Positions 42,092-53,640 of a stretch of 64,000 nt of DNA are shown one piece after another. The notes beneath the pieces were generated by a model. It was not told the DNA's origin. It saw only the letters and a program-made list of their open reading frames with translations, and did no database searches. The stretch spans positions 30,611,001-30,675,000 of the forward strand of contig NC_071671.1 of assembly GCF_028554725.1 (NCBI RefSeq). Reading direction: 5' to 3'. The stretch's first letter is position 1. Every line of letters begins with the position of its first letter. The position numbers were made by a program, and so were the translations under genes. Source of the DNA: Zeugodacus cucurbitae (lineage: Eukaryota > Arthropoda > Insecta > Diptera > Tephritidae).

Positions 42092-43032
42092 GCGTATTAA
42101 ATATCTGTATATGGAATGCTAACGGTGTTAGCCAACATAAACTAGAGATTATTAGATTTCTGTCTGAGAAAAATATAGATGTAATGCTAATATCAGAAAC
42201 TCATCTGACGAACAAAAATAACTTCAATATACCCGGATTTAGACAATATGTTACAAATCACCCGGATGGAAAAGCGCACGGTGGAAAGGCAGTATTGGTT
42301 AGAAATCGGCTTAACCACTATGCTCTAGAATATCATGCTACAGCCCAGTTACAAACTACAACAATATCATTAAAAAATCGGGGTTGTGATTTAAATCTAA
42401 CGGCTATATACTGTCCACCTCGTTTTAAAATTACAGATGGTGAATTTAAAGACTTTTTTGTAACGCTAGGTCATAGATTCCTAGCAGGTGGAGATTACAA
42501 TGCAAAAAACATGTACTGGGGCTCACGTCTAATTAACCCTAAAGGAAGACAGCTGTACAACACAATTATGAATAAGCACAATAATCTTGATATAATATCT
42601 CCCAGCAAGCCGACATATTGGCCCAGGGATCGTAACAAAATACCAGATCTAATTGATTTCGCAGTAATCAAAAATATAGATAGATCGCTTGTGACAGCTG
42701 ATACATATACAGACTTATCTTCTGATCATTCACCTCTACTAATAAAGTTGTGTGAACAACCCATATTCGTTGATCCAAAAGTGGGTCTAACATCTTATAA
42801 AACGAACTCGTTAAAATATAAGGAATACTTGAGTAGTCACATTAATAGTGAGTACAAAATAAATACAGGAAGACTCCTAAGCATAAGAGAACTCAATGAT
42901 ATAATAACTAACGCAGCTGTCTTAGCAACACCAAACAGAAACTATAAGCCACTTGGTCTCCAAAAAACCACTAATAGAGAAATAGAAAAGCTTGTAAATA
43001 AAAAAGGCGTACTATACGAGAATGGCATATAA
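42088..43032 (+). CDS. Jockey ORF2, endonuclease part
   Basis: ATG 42088 overlaps the ORF1 stop. Motifs: LNICIWNANGV (Asn), DVMLISETHLTNKNNF (Glu), FLAGGDYNAKNMYWGS (Asp, Asn and the following Trp), PDLIDFAVIKNI (Asp) and SSDHSPLLIKL (terminal Asp-His). All catalytic residues of the apurinic-type endonuclease look present. The frame ends early at 43030-43032, so the RT is separated. The domain would nick target DNA to prime reverse transcription. Confidence 0.85.
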   Translation: MSVLNICIWNANGVSQHKLEIIRFLSEKNIDVMLISETHLTNKNNFNIPGFRQYVTNHPDGKAHGGKAVLVRNRLNHYALEYHATAQLQTTTISLKNRGCDLNLTAIYCPPRFKITDGEFKDFFVTLGHRFLAGGDYNAKNMYWGSRLINPKGRQLYNTIMNKHNNLDIISPSKPTYWPRDRNKIPDLIDFAVIKNIDRSLVTADTYTDLSSDHSPLLIKLCEQPIFVDPKVGLTSYKTNSLKYKEYLSSHINSEYKINTGRLLSIRELNDIITNAAVLATPNRNYKPLGLQKTTNREIEKLVNKKGVLYENGI

Positions 43033-43049
43033 ATCGCTCCCCTTCCACT

Positions 43050-43642
43050 CAGCTTCAATTGAAATCTGCTGTATGAAAATTAAAGAAAGCGCTTAAACTC
43101 GAGGAAGAATTCAACAATGCAATGTATATAAAGAAGCTATGTCCAAACTCAAGAAAGCAAAATTCCCTGTGGAGAGCCCAAAAGTCCATGAAGCCTCCAG
43201 TCGACTCCAACATGCCTATACGAGACTTGGGTGGAAATTGGGCTCGAAGTGACGAGGAAAAGGCTAATTGTTTTGCAAATCACCTGGAAAAGGTATTTCA
43301 ACCTAATGCCCAAAGAACAACTTTAAGTTGTCAATCTTACCTAACACAGCAAATTAGTCGCTCGAGTCTTTTAAGACTTCACCTTTTGAAATTAATTACA
43401 TCATAAAAGAACTAAATCAAAAAAAGTCGCCAGGACATGATAATATCACCCCAAAAATGCTAATAGAGTTACCAAATATTGCTGTAGAGGTGCTCTCTTT
43501 GCTCTTTAATGCGATTTTTAGTTTTGGATACTATCCGCTTTCATGGAAAAAGTCGCAGATTATCCTGATAGATAAACCTGTTAAATATTTGAAAAGGTGT
43601 TACTATCAAAGATGTCTCCTTTCATCCACGAAAATAATGTAA
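43050..43642 (+). pseudogene. Jockey ORF2, region between endonuclease and RT fingers
   Basis: Broken frames carry LWRAQKSMKPPVDSNMPIRD and NWARSDEEKANCFANHLEKV, then after a shift ELNQKKSPGHDNITPKMLIE and SLLFNAIFSFGYYPLSWKKS with QIILIDKP. The stretch after IDKP that holds PSSYxPISLLPC in the copy at 60.8 kb is deleted, joining directly to the FEKVLLSKM region. Confidence 0.8.
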
Positions 43643-44601
43643 TACCAGCGCATCAATTCGGGTTTCGTGCAAAACATAGCACGATAGAGCAAGTAAATAG
43701 AATAACTAACGAAATAAGAAAAGTATTTAAGCACAGAGAGTACTGTTCAGCTATATTTCTAGACGTTGCTCAGACATTTGATAAGGTGTGGCATGAAGGG
43801 CTTTTTTATAAGATTAAAAACATTCTACCTTTAGAATTGTATAAAATATTGGAGTCTTATTTAAATTATAGACAATTTATGGTTAAAGTAGGAGACTTTA
43901 TATCTGATGAACGACAAATAAGGGCTGATGTACCACAAGGCAGTGTTTTAGGGCCAACTCTGTACATAATATATACTGCTGATCTTCCAACAGCTAATAA
44001 TGTTTTAACATCAACTTTCGCGGATGACACAGATTTAGTGAGTCGTAACAAATGCCACATTATAGCATCAAGAATATTAGCGGAGCACTTAAGATCTGTC
44101 GAAGAATGGCTAGCCAACAGGCGTATAAATGTGAATGAACAAAAGTGTAAGCACGTTACATTTTCTCTAAGAGCAAAAATGTGTCCGGCAGTAAAAATGA
44201 ACAATTTTTTGGTGCCCCAAGCGAATGAAGTTACCTATCTTGGTATTCACCTAGATAGAAGGCTTACGTGGAGAAAACATATATCTAGTAAACTAACTTG
44301 GATGAAGATAAGAGCTGCAAATTTAAATTGGCTTATAAATAAAAACTCTAAACTTAGCCTAGACAGCAAAGTGCTTTTATACAATGCGGCCATAAATCCG
44401 ATTTGGATGTACGGCATTCAACTGTGGGGTACGACCTGTGCAACTAATATCGATATAATACAAAGGTTCCAATCGAAAATGCTTAGAACAATCACGTGCT
44501 CGCCATGGTACATGCGCAATGAAAACATCCATAAAGATCTTGGTATCCCTATGGTAAAGAAAGAAGTACAGGACAGCAGATTGATATATACATATGTCTA
44601 A
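43597..44601 (+). pseudogene. Jockey ORF2, RT palm and thumb
   Basis: A single open stretch of 334 codons: HQFGFRAKHSTIEQVNRITN, YCSAIFLDVAQTFDKVWHEG (first Asp), VPQGSVLGPTLYIIYTADLP, STFADDTDLVS (FADD box), VNEQKCKHVTFSLR, VTYLGIHLDRRLTWRKHI and PIWMYGIQLWGTTCATNIDI. Palm residues are intact, but the frame begins after a deletion, so the domain is cut off from the endonuclease. The ATG at 43597 is internal. Confidence 0.85.
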
Positions 44602-44620
44602 ACCCCGTGATCACCCAAAC

Positions 44621-45079
44621 CCATTGGCTAATGCTTTAGTACAATCCTGTAATCAATCACGTCTAAAAAGAAGAGATATGCCTGCATACTAAAGAGCAAC
44701 GTTTCACCAAAACAACTCAATCAATTGAGCTTGTCTAGTTTTGATTAGTTTTATAATTTTATAATTTATTGTTAGGCTTTAAAGAACAGATTCAGTAAAT
44801 AAATGGATATTGAAAAAAATGCTATATTGAACTGTAAACAATTTTTAAATTTCTTTCTGTATTTAATAGATCTGCTCGTTTGAAGCGTAACAATTAGTAT
44901 TAAAATCCTAAATATATTTAAAACTAGACAAGCTTAAAGATGTAGTTGAGCTGTTTTTGGTAGTAATTTGCTCTCAAGAATGCTGGTACAGCTGTTATTT
45001 TTTAACGGCTTTGATTACAGAATCTTTGTTGGCAAGTCTGTGTTTAGTATTTTTATTTAAAAGTCAATTTAATTTTGCT
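44621..45079. other. Jockey 3' flank and AT-rich spacer
   Basis: An AT-rich stretch with no clear poly(A) end for the jockey copy; nothing else recognised. Confidence 0.4.
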
Positions 45080-46080
45080 GCTCGTTTCTTCATGCAAGTT
45101 ATTTTACACGCCATATGAGTTTCTTATCCAGGTGAATCCCAACATAAGTTACTTTATTCGCTTGGGGTACTAGGAAGTTATTAATTTAAACGACCCAAAA
45201 CATTTTTGGTCGTAGTGAAAATGTAGCAAGCTTGCCCTTTTCCATTTACATTTATATGCTAGTTAGATAGTCATTCTTCAACAAAAGTTAAGTGCTACTC
45301 TAATTCCCTTAATGGGGCATTTATTACGGCTGTGTCATCCGAAAAAGTGAGTGTCAGTACATTATTGGGCCTAATATACTACTCTGTGGTACAGCTCTCG
45401 CCCTTATTGGTCGTTCATCAGATATGAAATCCCCAACTTTAACAGTAAATATTATATTTTTGAAATGAGGCTCCTAGGTTTATGCAAATCGAAAGGAAAC
45501 ATTTTTTATCTCATATAAAAGCCATTCATGCCACACTTTATCGAACGTATGAAAAATCTAGAAATAGAGCTGAACAGTACTCTCAGTGCGCGAAAGCTTT
45601 CCTGATTTTGTTAGTAATTCTATTTACTTGCTCTACAGAGCCATATTTTGCACGAAACATGAAATGATGGGTTGGTATTATGCTATTTTCGTAGAGGAAG
45701 ATAAATTTTTAGTATTAGTTTAGTTTTTTTCAAATGTTTTAGAAAGACAAGGAAAGAGACTTTTTGGTTTGTAGGAAGATGTTTGCGTTAAGTCTTTCCA
45801 AGTTTTATCTGTTTTATCGGCGACTTTTTCCAAATTGGATAGTATTCAAAACTAAGAATTGTATTAAAGAGCACCACTATAGCAATATTTGGTAACTCAA
45901 TTTACATTTGGAAATAATATCGTGTTCTGACGCCTTTTTCGGATTTAGCACTTGTATGATCCAGCTTATTTCAGAAGTCTTATAAGTTTTTACAGACACG
46001 AGCGATTCGTTAGCGGTATTGGGCAAAGTTGGTAATTTTAAGTTGCTGTTTGGGTAATTAGATTGAAATACCATTTCTAG
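45080..46080 (-). pseudogene. Jockey-like LINE, decayed, inverted
   Basis: Read on the minus strand, pieces of the same jockey RT appear: PKKASEHDIISK, an AFDKVWHEW-like segment (near 45540), KVGDFISDERPIRA (near 45410-45440), FSDDTAVIN-like (near 45335) and SYVGIHLDKKLIW-like (near 45130-45160). Stops are frequent. It is more degraded than the plus-strand copies. Confidence 0.65.
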
Positions 46081-46239
46081 GGAATCTTCTGCAGAAACAT
46101 GCGGAAAAGGGCTGACGACTTAGCTCCCATTGTGGAAGGAAAATGTCCCGATACCTATTCACTACGAGATAAAAAATACCGGAGGCGCCGTTGCCATCAA
46201 TGGGCGGAACTTGTCTTCGTCCCACGGATAAGTACCCAA

Positions 46240-46615
46240 GGCTTATTCCGGACAAAAAGTTTTTATGGAAACCCAAAATCGAGGAGAATGCAAATAAGGC
46301 CTCGGTTGTCTTGTATTGCCACCGGAGCCCCCGGAGAAAGATGGGGCCCTTCAATAAAAGTGGTTATATGAAACTTTCGTCAAGCCTATAATGGGATACT
46401 CGTGCGTTGAAGGTCGCTTGAAAAGGCCTAACAAGCTAAAAAGCTAGTAAGCGTTCAACGAGCGGGAGTGGCTGCTATTAAGGCAGCGGCGGATATATTG
46501 GTTCGGAGCACAGCAACCTTTAGAGAGGTGACTCTTTACTCTGATAGGAGAGCAGCGATACTAGGCTTGAGTTCACTGACTATGCATTCCCGGATGGTGA
46601 AATAACGCTTATCTT
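46240..46615 (+). pseudogene. LINE fragment: RT thumb and RNase H
   Basis: The plus strand carries FLWKPKIEENANKASVVLYC followed by RRKMGP (the thumb segment KxxIEExxxKAS of some jockey/LOA-group LINEs) and, after breaks, ATFREVTLYSDRRAAILGLS with SLTMHSRMVK, which is the RNase H YSDSRAAI motif with one substitution. Much between them is deleted. It may belong to the family of the RNase H relic at 21410-21861. Confidence 0.65.
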
Positions 46616-47682
46616 CTCTATCAGTGGCATCGTTATACTTTCTGATTGAACTAGCTGAGCTGGGCAAGTGCTGATCAGTAACTAGCAGTTACCTGTCTGC
46701 AGTTCCTTTTGGCCAAAGGATATTAGCAAAGTTCTCTTCTTCGAAATAGAATCATCTCATCACTTTCTTCAGAATGTCCCACCTTTGATTTCTAGGATAT
46801 CAACCCCCACAATCACAATATTCAACACTATACCAGAGAACGTATAATATAGAGAAAGACCAACTGCTGGCCAGCATGTGAGTTGTCAAAAACTAACAAA
46901 ATCCTATAAGCGTGTTTCACCTCGGCCTCGGCTGGGTAGGAGAAAATTTAACAGTAAACGCTAACAGAGCTGAGCATTAATTGAAAAGTCAAAGGTTTAC
47001 ATTTCTATTATAGACGCATGTTACCCTTTTTGCTTATATGTTGTTACATTTATATGCATACTATATACAATTGATATGAAATTCGTTTTACGGATATTTT
47101 TTAATAAATGTATGATTGTGTTCAATAAGATTTCATTAAGTTATGCCATTTCAGAAGTGTGTTTGTAGAAAAAATGTTCAAACGGACCTACATACATATG
47201 TATGTAATGTTTTATAATAATATACATACATATTTTCATAAAAAATATATTTATTATATATTTTTATACTAAATACATTTCGTTTAATACTTAAATAAAA
47301 TACATATTTCATAACTTTAACTTGCATATACATATGTACATATATCTATATACATAAGCATTTACGATTCACTCATTTGGCATTTCAAGCCACTCGTAAA
47401 AAACTATAGGACTTGGCATAACGTTAACTCAGCATCTGAGTTGAAGAGCTTGTAAACAAAGAGCGAGAGTACGCATACTGCACTGCACTGGAGAGAAGTG
47501 TAAGTTTGATCTTTCAGTTCATTTCACTCATAACTTGATCCGAAAGCAAATTGATTCGAAAGGCAATAGTATCAATTGTATGTATGTATGCATGTAATTA
47601 AAAGGAATATCTAGGTTCCAGTACAAATAATTCAAAGTATTTTATTTTGTTTAATGAAAGTATGTACATTTAGATAAATACA
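46616..47682. other. AT-rich spacer
   Basis: Contains CATACATATGTATG-type simple sequence at 47190-47350. No gene recognised. Confidence 0.5.
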
Positions 47683-47892
47683 GTGGAACTTCTATAACTC
47701 GAAGATCTCCTTAACTCGAACTTTTTGAGTGGCAATAGCGTTTAGAAGCCAAATATCATACACATTTCCTTCCCTAACTCGAATTTCTATAACTCGAAGT
47801 TCTCCATAACTCGAACTCTTGAAGTGGCAATAGAAGGCAACTTTCATACAAATTTCGTTCCATAAATCGAACTTTTCGACAAGGGCATAATA
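47683..47892. mobile_element. Pogo-like transposon end (candidate)
   Basis: After TA, CAGTGGAACTTCTATAACTC begins a run with repeated TAACTCGAA units and two copies of an AGTGGCAATAG segment (47729 and 47823). CAGTGG followed by such TAACTCGAA ends is seen in pogo-group elements. No mirrored right end is visible, so it is a truncated end. Confidence 0.4.
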
Positions 47893-47926
47893 CACAATTT
47901 AAAATTTTACTATCGAGGCAGAACGA

Positions 47927-49365
47927 TTGAAGGTACGGTATGACAAAAAAACTCTAATTTTCTGGGAAGGAATAAATACGATATTTGATTTACCAGCAGT
48001 TATGAAAATAAATGGCTTTCAGCTTAGAAGTTTGATTGATAAAGCTTCTCCTATTTATAGTTCTTTGACATCACTAGATAGTGACAGGCAAATTTCTGAA
48101 GCCATGGTAATTTATCTAATATTTCAGAAGTCTGATGAACAGACCAACAAAAAGTGGAAAGAGTCGCTAGACGTCAGTAATGTAATCCTTGCAACAGCAA
48201 AAATTTCCGTTTGAGATACAACGGGGAGCTTTAGATTGGGTACAGCATTGCTAGATTCCTGTTCGCAAGCCAATTTCATCACAGATGATTTTTCGCAAAA
48301 GTTGCTGCTGCCTAGAAGCAAACAAAAAAGATAAATTCAAAGCATCGGTTTGTCATCAACAAACATTAAATTCAAAACCTCAACTAACATCAAGTCGCAA
48401 GTCACCGGTTTCGAACTTCCATTAACCTTTTGTATCACATCGCACATCGCTTATCAACCAGATCCTGAAAGCAACAATTCAATATGGAATATTCCAAATA
48501 ATATTGTACCCGCTGATGATGAATTTCATATACCAAAGAAAATCGACATGTTGCTGGGTACGGAATCTTTTTTCAGTCTCCTATCCGTAGGTCAAATTCA
48601 TCTTGGTTCTAATTTACCCATCTTGCAAAAAACGCTGTTAGGCTGGATAGTTTCGGGACGCTGTAAAACCGGCAGCAACAACATATCTAAACCATCTTGT
48701 TTATTTTTAGCCAATGAATCTTTAGATGCTAAATTGGAAAAGTTGTCGAAATTGGAAGAAGACCTTGCGACAGAATAGTGGTCAAATTACCTTTCAAGGA
48801 TGATCCGACGTGTTTGGGCGAGTCATGCACTACGGCATTTCGACGATTCAATGCACAACGACGTCGATTATTGGCAGCCATTACGTTGAATTTATGCGCG
48901 ACTACGAGAGCCTGGGTCATATGAGCATTTTAAATAATTCAAATCTCAGCGAACCGTATTATTTTATACCACGTCATTGCGTGTTTAAACCATCAAGTAC
49001 AACAATAAAGCTTAGAGTTGTATTTGACGCCTCCTGTCGAACTACATCCCAAAAATCACTACATGATATTCAGATGGTTGGTTCTACAATCCAGTTCGAA
49101 CTTTTTATTCTTCTTCTTCGTTTCCGATACAATAGGTTTGCACTCACTGCGGATATAGACAAGATGTATCGACAAGTATTAATGCACAAAGATGATCGAA
49201 AGTTCCAGTACATTCTGTGGAGGAGTACATCGACTGAAGACATTCGCAGATACCAACTAAATACTGTAACGTATGGAATGGCTGCTGCACCATATCTTGC
49301 TGTACGAAAATTGTTGTACCTAGTTGAACAGCATACAGCCTGTCCTCATTCACCTCCACACTATT
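47927..49365 (+). pseudogene. Second BEL/Pao element: gag end, protease and RT start
   Basis: Broken frames give INGFQLRSLIDKASPIYSSL and SDEQTNKKWKESL (Pao gag), LGTALLDSCSQANFITDDFS (protease, with Cys after Asp-Ser where Gly is usual), IDMLLGTESFFSLLSVGQI and KTLLGWIVSGR, then VMHYGISTIQCTTTS out of frame and 48896-49364 with YFIPRHCVFKPSS, KLRVVFDASCRTTSQKSLHD, FALTADIDKMYRQVLMHKDD (RT Asp) and VTYGMAAAPYLAVRKLLYL. It differs from the 30.8-36.3 kb element, so it is another family. It is cut at 49365 by an RTE-like copy. Confidence 0.8.
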
Positions 49366-51265
49366 ATTAGCTCTGCAGCTCGTATAATTTTTTCCGGCAT
49401 CAAGTTAAAGAAGTCACACGATAGTGAGTCACCTTGACTGAAACCTCGTTTTGTATCGAACGGCTTGGAGAGGCCCTTCCCAATCATGACGGAGCTTTTG
49501 GTGTTGCTCAACGTCAACTTACCCAGCCGTATTAGTTTTGCGGGACAAATTCAGACATCGCGGCATAAAGGCAGCTCCTTTTCGTGCTGTCTTTTCACGG
49601 GTCTTCTCCAAGATTTGAGCGCATGGTGAATATCTGGTCTGTTGTTGATTTTCCAGGTCTAAAGCCACACTGATAAGGTCCAATCAGTTTGCTGACGGTG
49701 GGCTTTAGTCTTTCACACAGTACGCTTGACAGAACCTTATAGGCAGTATTTAGGAGGTTTATCCCACAGTAATTGGCACAGATTGTGGGATCCCCATTTT
49801 TATTGATTGGGCAGAGCACACTGAGATTCCAACCGTCAGGCATGCTTTCTTCCGACCATATTCTGCAAAGAAGCTGATGCATGCACCTTATCAGTTCTTC
49901 GCCGCCGTATTTGAATAGCTCGGCCGGTAATCTCTCGGCCCCGCCGCTTTGTTGTTCTTTAGGCGGGTAATTGCAACTCTCTCACTTAATTTTTTTATAC
50001 AATTTTCGAGCATTACCTCTGCCGGTCAGCTTCTCAAGCTCTTCATACTCACACATTTCGGCCTCTTTATTTTTTGTCTGCAAATGCGTCTCGCTTCTCT
50101 CTTCAGCTCTCGGTATCTACCACATCCCGCACGTGTTGTGGTCGTTCGCAACGTTGCTAGGTAGGCAGTCTGATTTCTCTCCGCTGCGAGACGGCAATCC
50201 TCATCGTACCAGGTCGTTTTTTGTCGTTGCGGAAATCCAATTGTTTCGTCTACAGCGGTACGCAGTGAGTTAGAGATGCAGTTCCACAGTTCCCTTATAC
50301 CGAGATGCTGATGAGTGCTCTCAGAGAGCAGGAGTGCAAGTCGAGTAGAGTATTTCGTAGAGTAGAGCTTTTCGACGTCGAACCTTCCTTGTGTTTGTTG
50401 ACGGGCATTCTTAGCTGCACAGAGGCGGGTGTGTATCTTCGCTGCAACCAGATAATAGTCCGAGTCTAAATTTGGTCCTCGGAGCGTAGGCACGTCTAAA
50501 ATACTGGAGACATGTCTTCCTTCTATCACAACATGATCGATTTGATGGAATCTGGTACAACAGATGACCATATTTTGGGCCCCAGCGAAGTCGATCAGCC
50601 TCAGACCGTTTGGTGATGTTTCGTCATGGAAGCTGAATTTTCCGACTGTTGTGCCAAAGACACCTTCTTTACCCACCCTAGTGTTGAAATCGCCAAGCAC
50701 GATTTTGTCATCGTGGCGAGGGCAGCGCTCATAGAAAGTATCTTTATTCATATCGTCCTTCTCTTCCGTTGGGACGTGGACTTATTTGCGTGCGATATGT
50801 CGAAAAACCTCGCTTTTATGCGGATTGTGGCTAGACGTTCATCCACCGGGGTGAATGCTAGGACTCGGCGACGGAGTCTCTCTCCTACCACAAATCCAAC
50901 ACCAAATTTGCGCTCCCTTATATGGCCGCTGTAGTAGATGTCACAAAGACCCACCTTCTGCAGTCCTTGTCCCGTCCACCGCATTTCTTAGATGGCAGTG
51001 ATGTAAGCCTTTAGTCGTATGAGGACATCAACCAGCTGGGCAGAGGCACTTTCGCAATTAAGGCTACGGACATTCCAGGTGCATGCCCTTAAAACATTTT
51101 CCTTAAAGCGTTTCCAAGTGTAATCATCAAAAGGGGGGTGTCTCATCCGAGGCTTTCGTCGATTTTTCATTGGTACTTCGTTTTTATATGGTTGGTACCA
51201 AACCCTAGGCACAACCGCAGAAGCGGGTTCGCTTTTTCACTTTAGCTCGCCTTCAAACGGATGTT
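49366..51265 (-). mobile_element. RTE-like LINE, copy F, inserted next to BEL/Pao RT
   Basis: The minus strand runs from the 5' end near 51265 (homologous to 20400-20510) through the endonuclease to RT at 49366, lacking the YADD and C-terminal regions. Pieces: DYTWKRFKENVLRACTWNVR, VLGDFNTRVGKEGVFGTTVG, DSDYYLVAAKI (terminal His changed to Tyr), WYDEDCRLAAERNQ, MPDGWNLSVLCPINKNGD and GFRPGKSTTDQIFT. Small deletions lie near 49603 and 49960. The missing 3' end means it was rearranged after insertion. Confidence 0.85.
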
Positions 51266-51640
51266 TGTTAGCTTTCTTAATCCTAGATATAGAAATTCAT
51301 CTCACATTCTAGGAAGTGCAGAGCTTAGGTGTTAGATGATGTGCTGTCTAATTCTACTTAAACGTGACGTTAGTTATAGCTGGTGGCCGCTTCCTAATTG
51401 TCGATGTGTCTTTGACATATGGGGCATTCTCTTGAAAAAAGCCACTTGAAAAAAAAAGTTCTTTATTTTCTTTGGCAATTAAATATCTTATGGTACGTGT
51501 GCAACCACTACTACTCTGCTCTACTTGTGCACTTTGAGGTTGGTTTCGTGAAAAATTTTCACTTTTTTGTAAATTGCAAAACAAATTGGGATCGCATTTG
51601 GTTTGAATGAAATTCTTGCGCTTTAGCAGCGGTTTCGCGT
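51266..51640. other. Unassigned DNA beside an LTR element relic
   Basis: A minus-strand frame of 76 codons (51354-51584) has no motif I recognise; it may be the degraded continuation of the gag relic next to it. Confidence 0.35.
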
Positions 51641-51936
51641 TTCTTTATTTGGCAACAATCTTGTTTCGAAGAATTTTTAGGGCTCCAAAATATATCCTAT
51701 TCCCCTCAGCTGACGTATGACTTTCCCGAGAATTCCGGTAAAGAATTCACAATTTCTAAATTTTCATTGCACATAATTGAGTCGTTAATTGTCTGTGTTT
51801 CGTATTCTGTCACCTTAGCAGCAATATTTAAATTTTTATTTGATTATTTAGCTGAGTTATCTCAGCTCTTAAGTTTGCCGTTTGAGTTGCTATCAGTCGA
51901 GCTATGTTTTCAGCAGTAAAATTGCTAACCGCCATT
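51640..51936 (-). pseudogene. LTR retrotransposon gag N-terminus (gypsy-like)
   Basis: ATG at 51936 on the minus strand opens MAVSNFTAENIARLIATQTA and a coiled-coil-like NLRAEITQLNNQIK. After a frame break, SLPEFSGKSYVS and ALKILRNKIV follow. The LPEFSG...YVSW-type and RNKI segments resemble gags of gypsy-group insect elements as I recall them. Short and broken; the rest is missing. Confidence 0.5.
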
Positions 51937-52626
51937 TTTGAAAATTGTATAATTATGTTGTCCACTTACTTATAGCTTAAATACTAGTTATTTGTTGTCT
52001 TTTTAATATATTTAATATATCAATAATGTAATATTGTTTTCTTTTTTCTTATGTACGGGAACTTTTGAGTTTCAAGGTTGTTATTATTACAATACTCACA
52101 ATTCAAAAGCTGTTCGTAGTTAATACTAGAGGAATTATTTCCCATGTAATTTGTAAATGTGTATATAATAATTACTTACAGCTAACTTTTTGTTGTTTAA
52201 GTTGTTGTCTCTGTTATTGCTCTGCCGCTTGGTTACTGCTAACTTGTTGTTGGAGTTGTTGTCTCTGTAATTTCACTGCCGTTGGTTACTACTACTTTGT
52301 CTTCAATTAAATTAGTGCTCCAGTTGGATAAACACCGTATTCACCGCTTCCTTAATAATGTTGTTCATTTTCAATAACTTCTTCCACTGTCTATGTTTCT
52401 ACGATTACACGTATATATTTCTTCAAGGTGTTTTAGTTCTTCACAGATTATTTAGATTATTTGAACTAGACGCGCTTATTAGTTTTTTTCCGTAACTGGT
52501 GTGTGCATGTCGCACTACTTTGCATTTGTACAAAAATAGACTGATCGAGTGTTTTGGTTTAACTTTTCTCGTGATTTCGCGATACTTGCTTGCGTTTGTT
52601 TTTTAATCTGAGCCGTTTACATTATT
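51937..52626. other. Leader-like AT-rich DNA
   Basis: Upstream of the gag relic on the minus strand. It contains two similar GTTGTTGTCTCTG segments (near 52203 and 52258). No LTR ends are defined. Confidence 0.4.
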
Positions 52627-53480
52627 TTGTTTCATAAGAGTTCCTTGCCCACATTTTATACGTTACAAGCCAAAACTGATTGCGGTATTGACTTCTTTGG
52701 ACCAGTCAACGTATATTTGCGTATTCGAGGCAAAAGACCCTATAAAGCGTACATAGCGATCTTCTTTTGTCTAGCGACAAAGGCGGTCCATATCGAACTT
52801 GTATCGAATCTATCCACGGACTATGCATGGATGAATGGAAGAAAAGAGCTACCCTCCGACATCTTTTGTGATAACGCAACAAATTTTGTGGGCGCTTGCA
52901 GCAAACTAGCTGAATTAAAGTCATTTTTATTTAAAACCAAAAACAATGATGCTATTGTAAAATACTGAGCTAATGAATTTGTAAATTTTAAATTCATTCC
53001 TCCAAGAGCACCTCATTTCGGCGGTGTTTGGGAGGCCGCAGTCAAATCGGCTAAGGGTCAACTCAACCGTACCATCAAAAATGCAAGACTCACATGAGGA
53101 ACTAACAACAGTCCTGGTGGAGATAGAAGTTGTATTGAATTCTCGACCACTTACACCATTGTCATCGGATCCATGAGCGGAGAAAATAAGGAGCTTACAC
53201 AGATGGGATGAATCCACAAGCATTAAACAGACGTTTTGGAACAGGTGGTCAAATGAGTATATCAATGAACTTTCGGAACAACCAAACATCCACAAGAACT
53301 CAATGGTAATCATCCATGAAGACAACTTACCACCACAAAATGGCATATTGAAAGAGTTATAATCTGTATACCAGGAAAGGACTCTAAAATGCGTGTGGTG
53401 GACATTCGAACTACGAAGGGAATCATTCGGCGACCAATTCACAAGCTAGCACTTCTACCTGTTTCAAAAGGTAGAAGTGG
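52627..53480 (+). pseudogene. Second BEL/Pao element: integrase and C-terminal domain
   Basis: TDCGIDFFGPVNVYLRIRGK (first Asp), KAYIAIFFCLATKAVHIELV, then a deletion before PSDIFCDNATNFVGACSKLA (second Asp). After a stop, FIPPRAPHFGGVWEAAVKSA (Glu) and EIEVVLNSRPLTPLSSD appear in other frames, and MRVVDIRTTKGIIRRPIHKL closes the C-terminal domain at 53389-53480. It is probably the 3' half of the element at 47.9-49.4 kb; the RT end and RNase H between them are gone. Confidence 0.75.
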
Positions 53481-53640
53481 GGCCGGGATGTTGGGTCACC
53501 GAGTGCGAACCACTGCATACTTCAAGCATATGTTCTTATCAGAGACCTGCAGCAGTGCACCGCCACTCAAAATACACCGCGTGCTTACTCGCGTATTTCT
53601 CATACTTGTGTATTAAAAACACTTAGCCAAATATGTCGCG
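53476..53640 (+). repeat. Candidate 3' LTR start of the second BEL/Pao
   Basis: A purine-rich GTAGAAGTGGGGCCGGGA tract lies just after the last codons, followed at 53489 by TGTTGGGTCACCGAGTGC. A polypurine tract followed by TGTTG is what the start of a BEL/Pao 3' LTR should look like. The partner LTR and the LTR end were not found. Confidence 0.4.

Larger units (their letters stand above)
39905..44620 (+). mobile_element. Jockey-like LINE, best copy, with RTE-like insertion in ORF1
   Basis: 5' leader, ORF1 with zinc knuckles, ORF2 with endonuclease and RT, and a short 3' region are in order. ORF1 is interrupted by the RTE-like copy E at 40538-41366. ORF1 and ORF2 overlap by the ATGA at 42088-42091. 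The RT half is shifted and partly deleted. Related copies lie at 23.6-24.8 kb and 56.5-61.9 kb. Confidence 0.85.
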
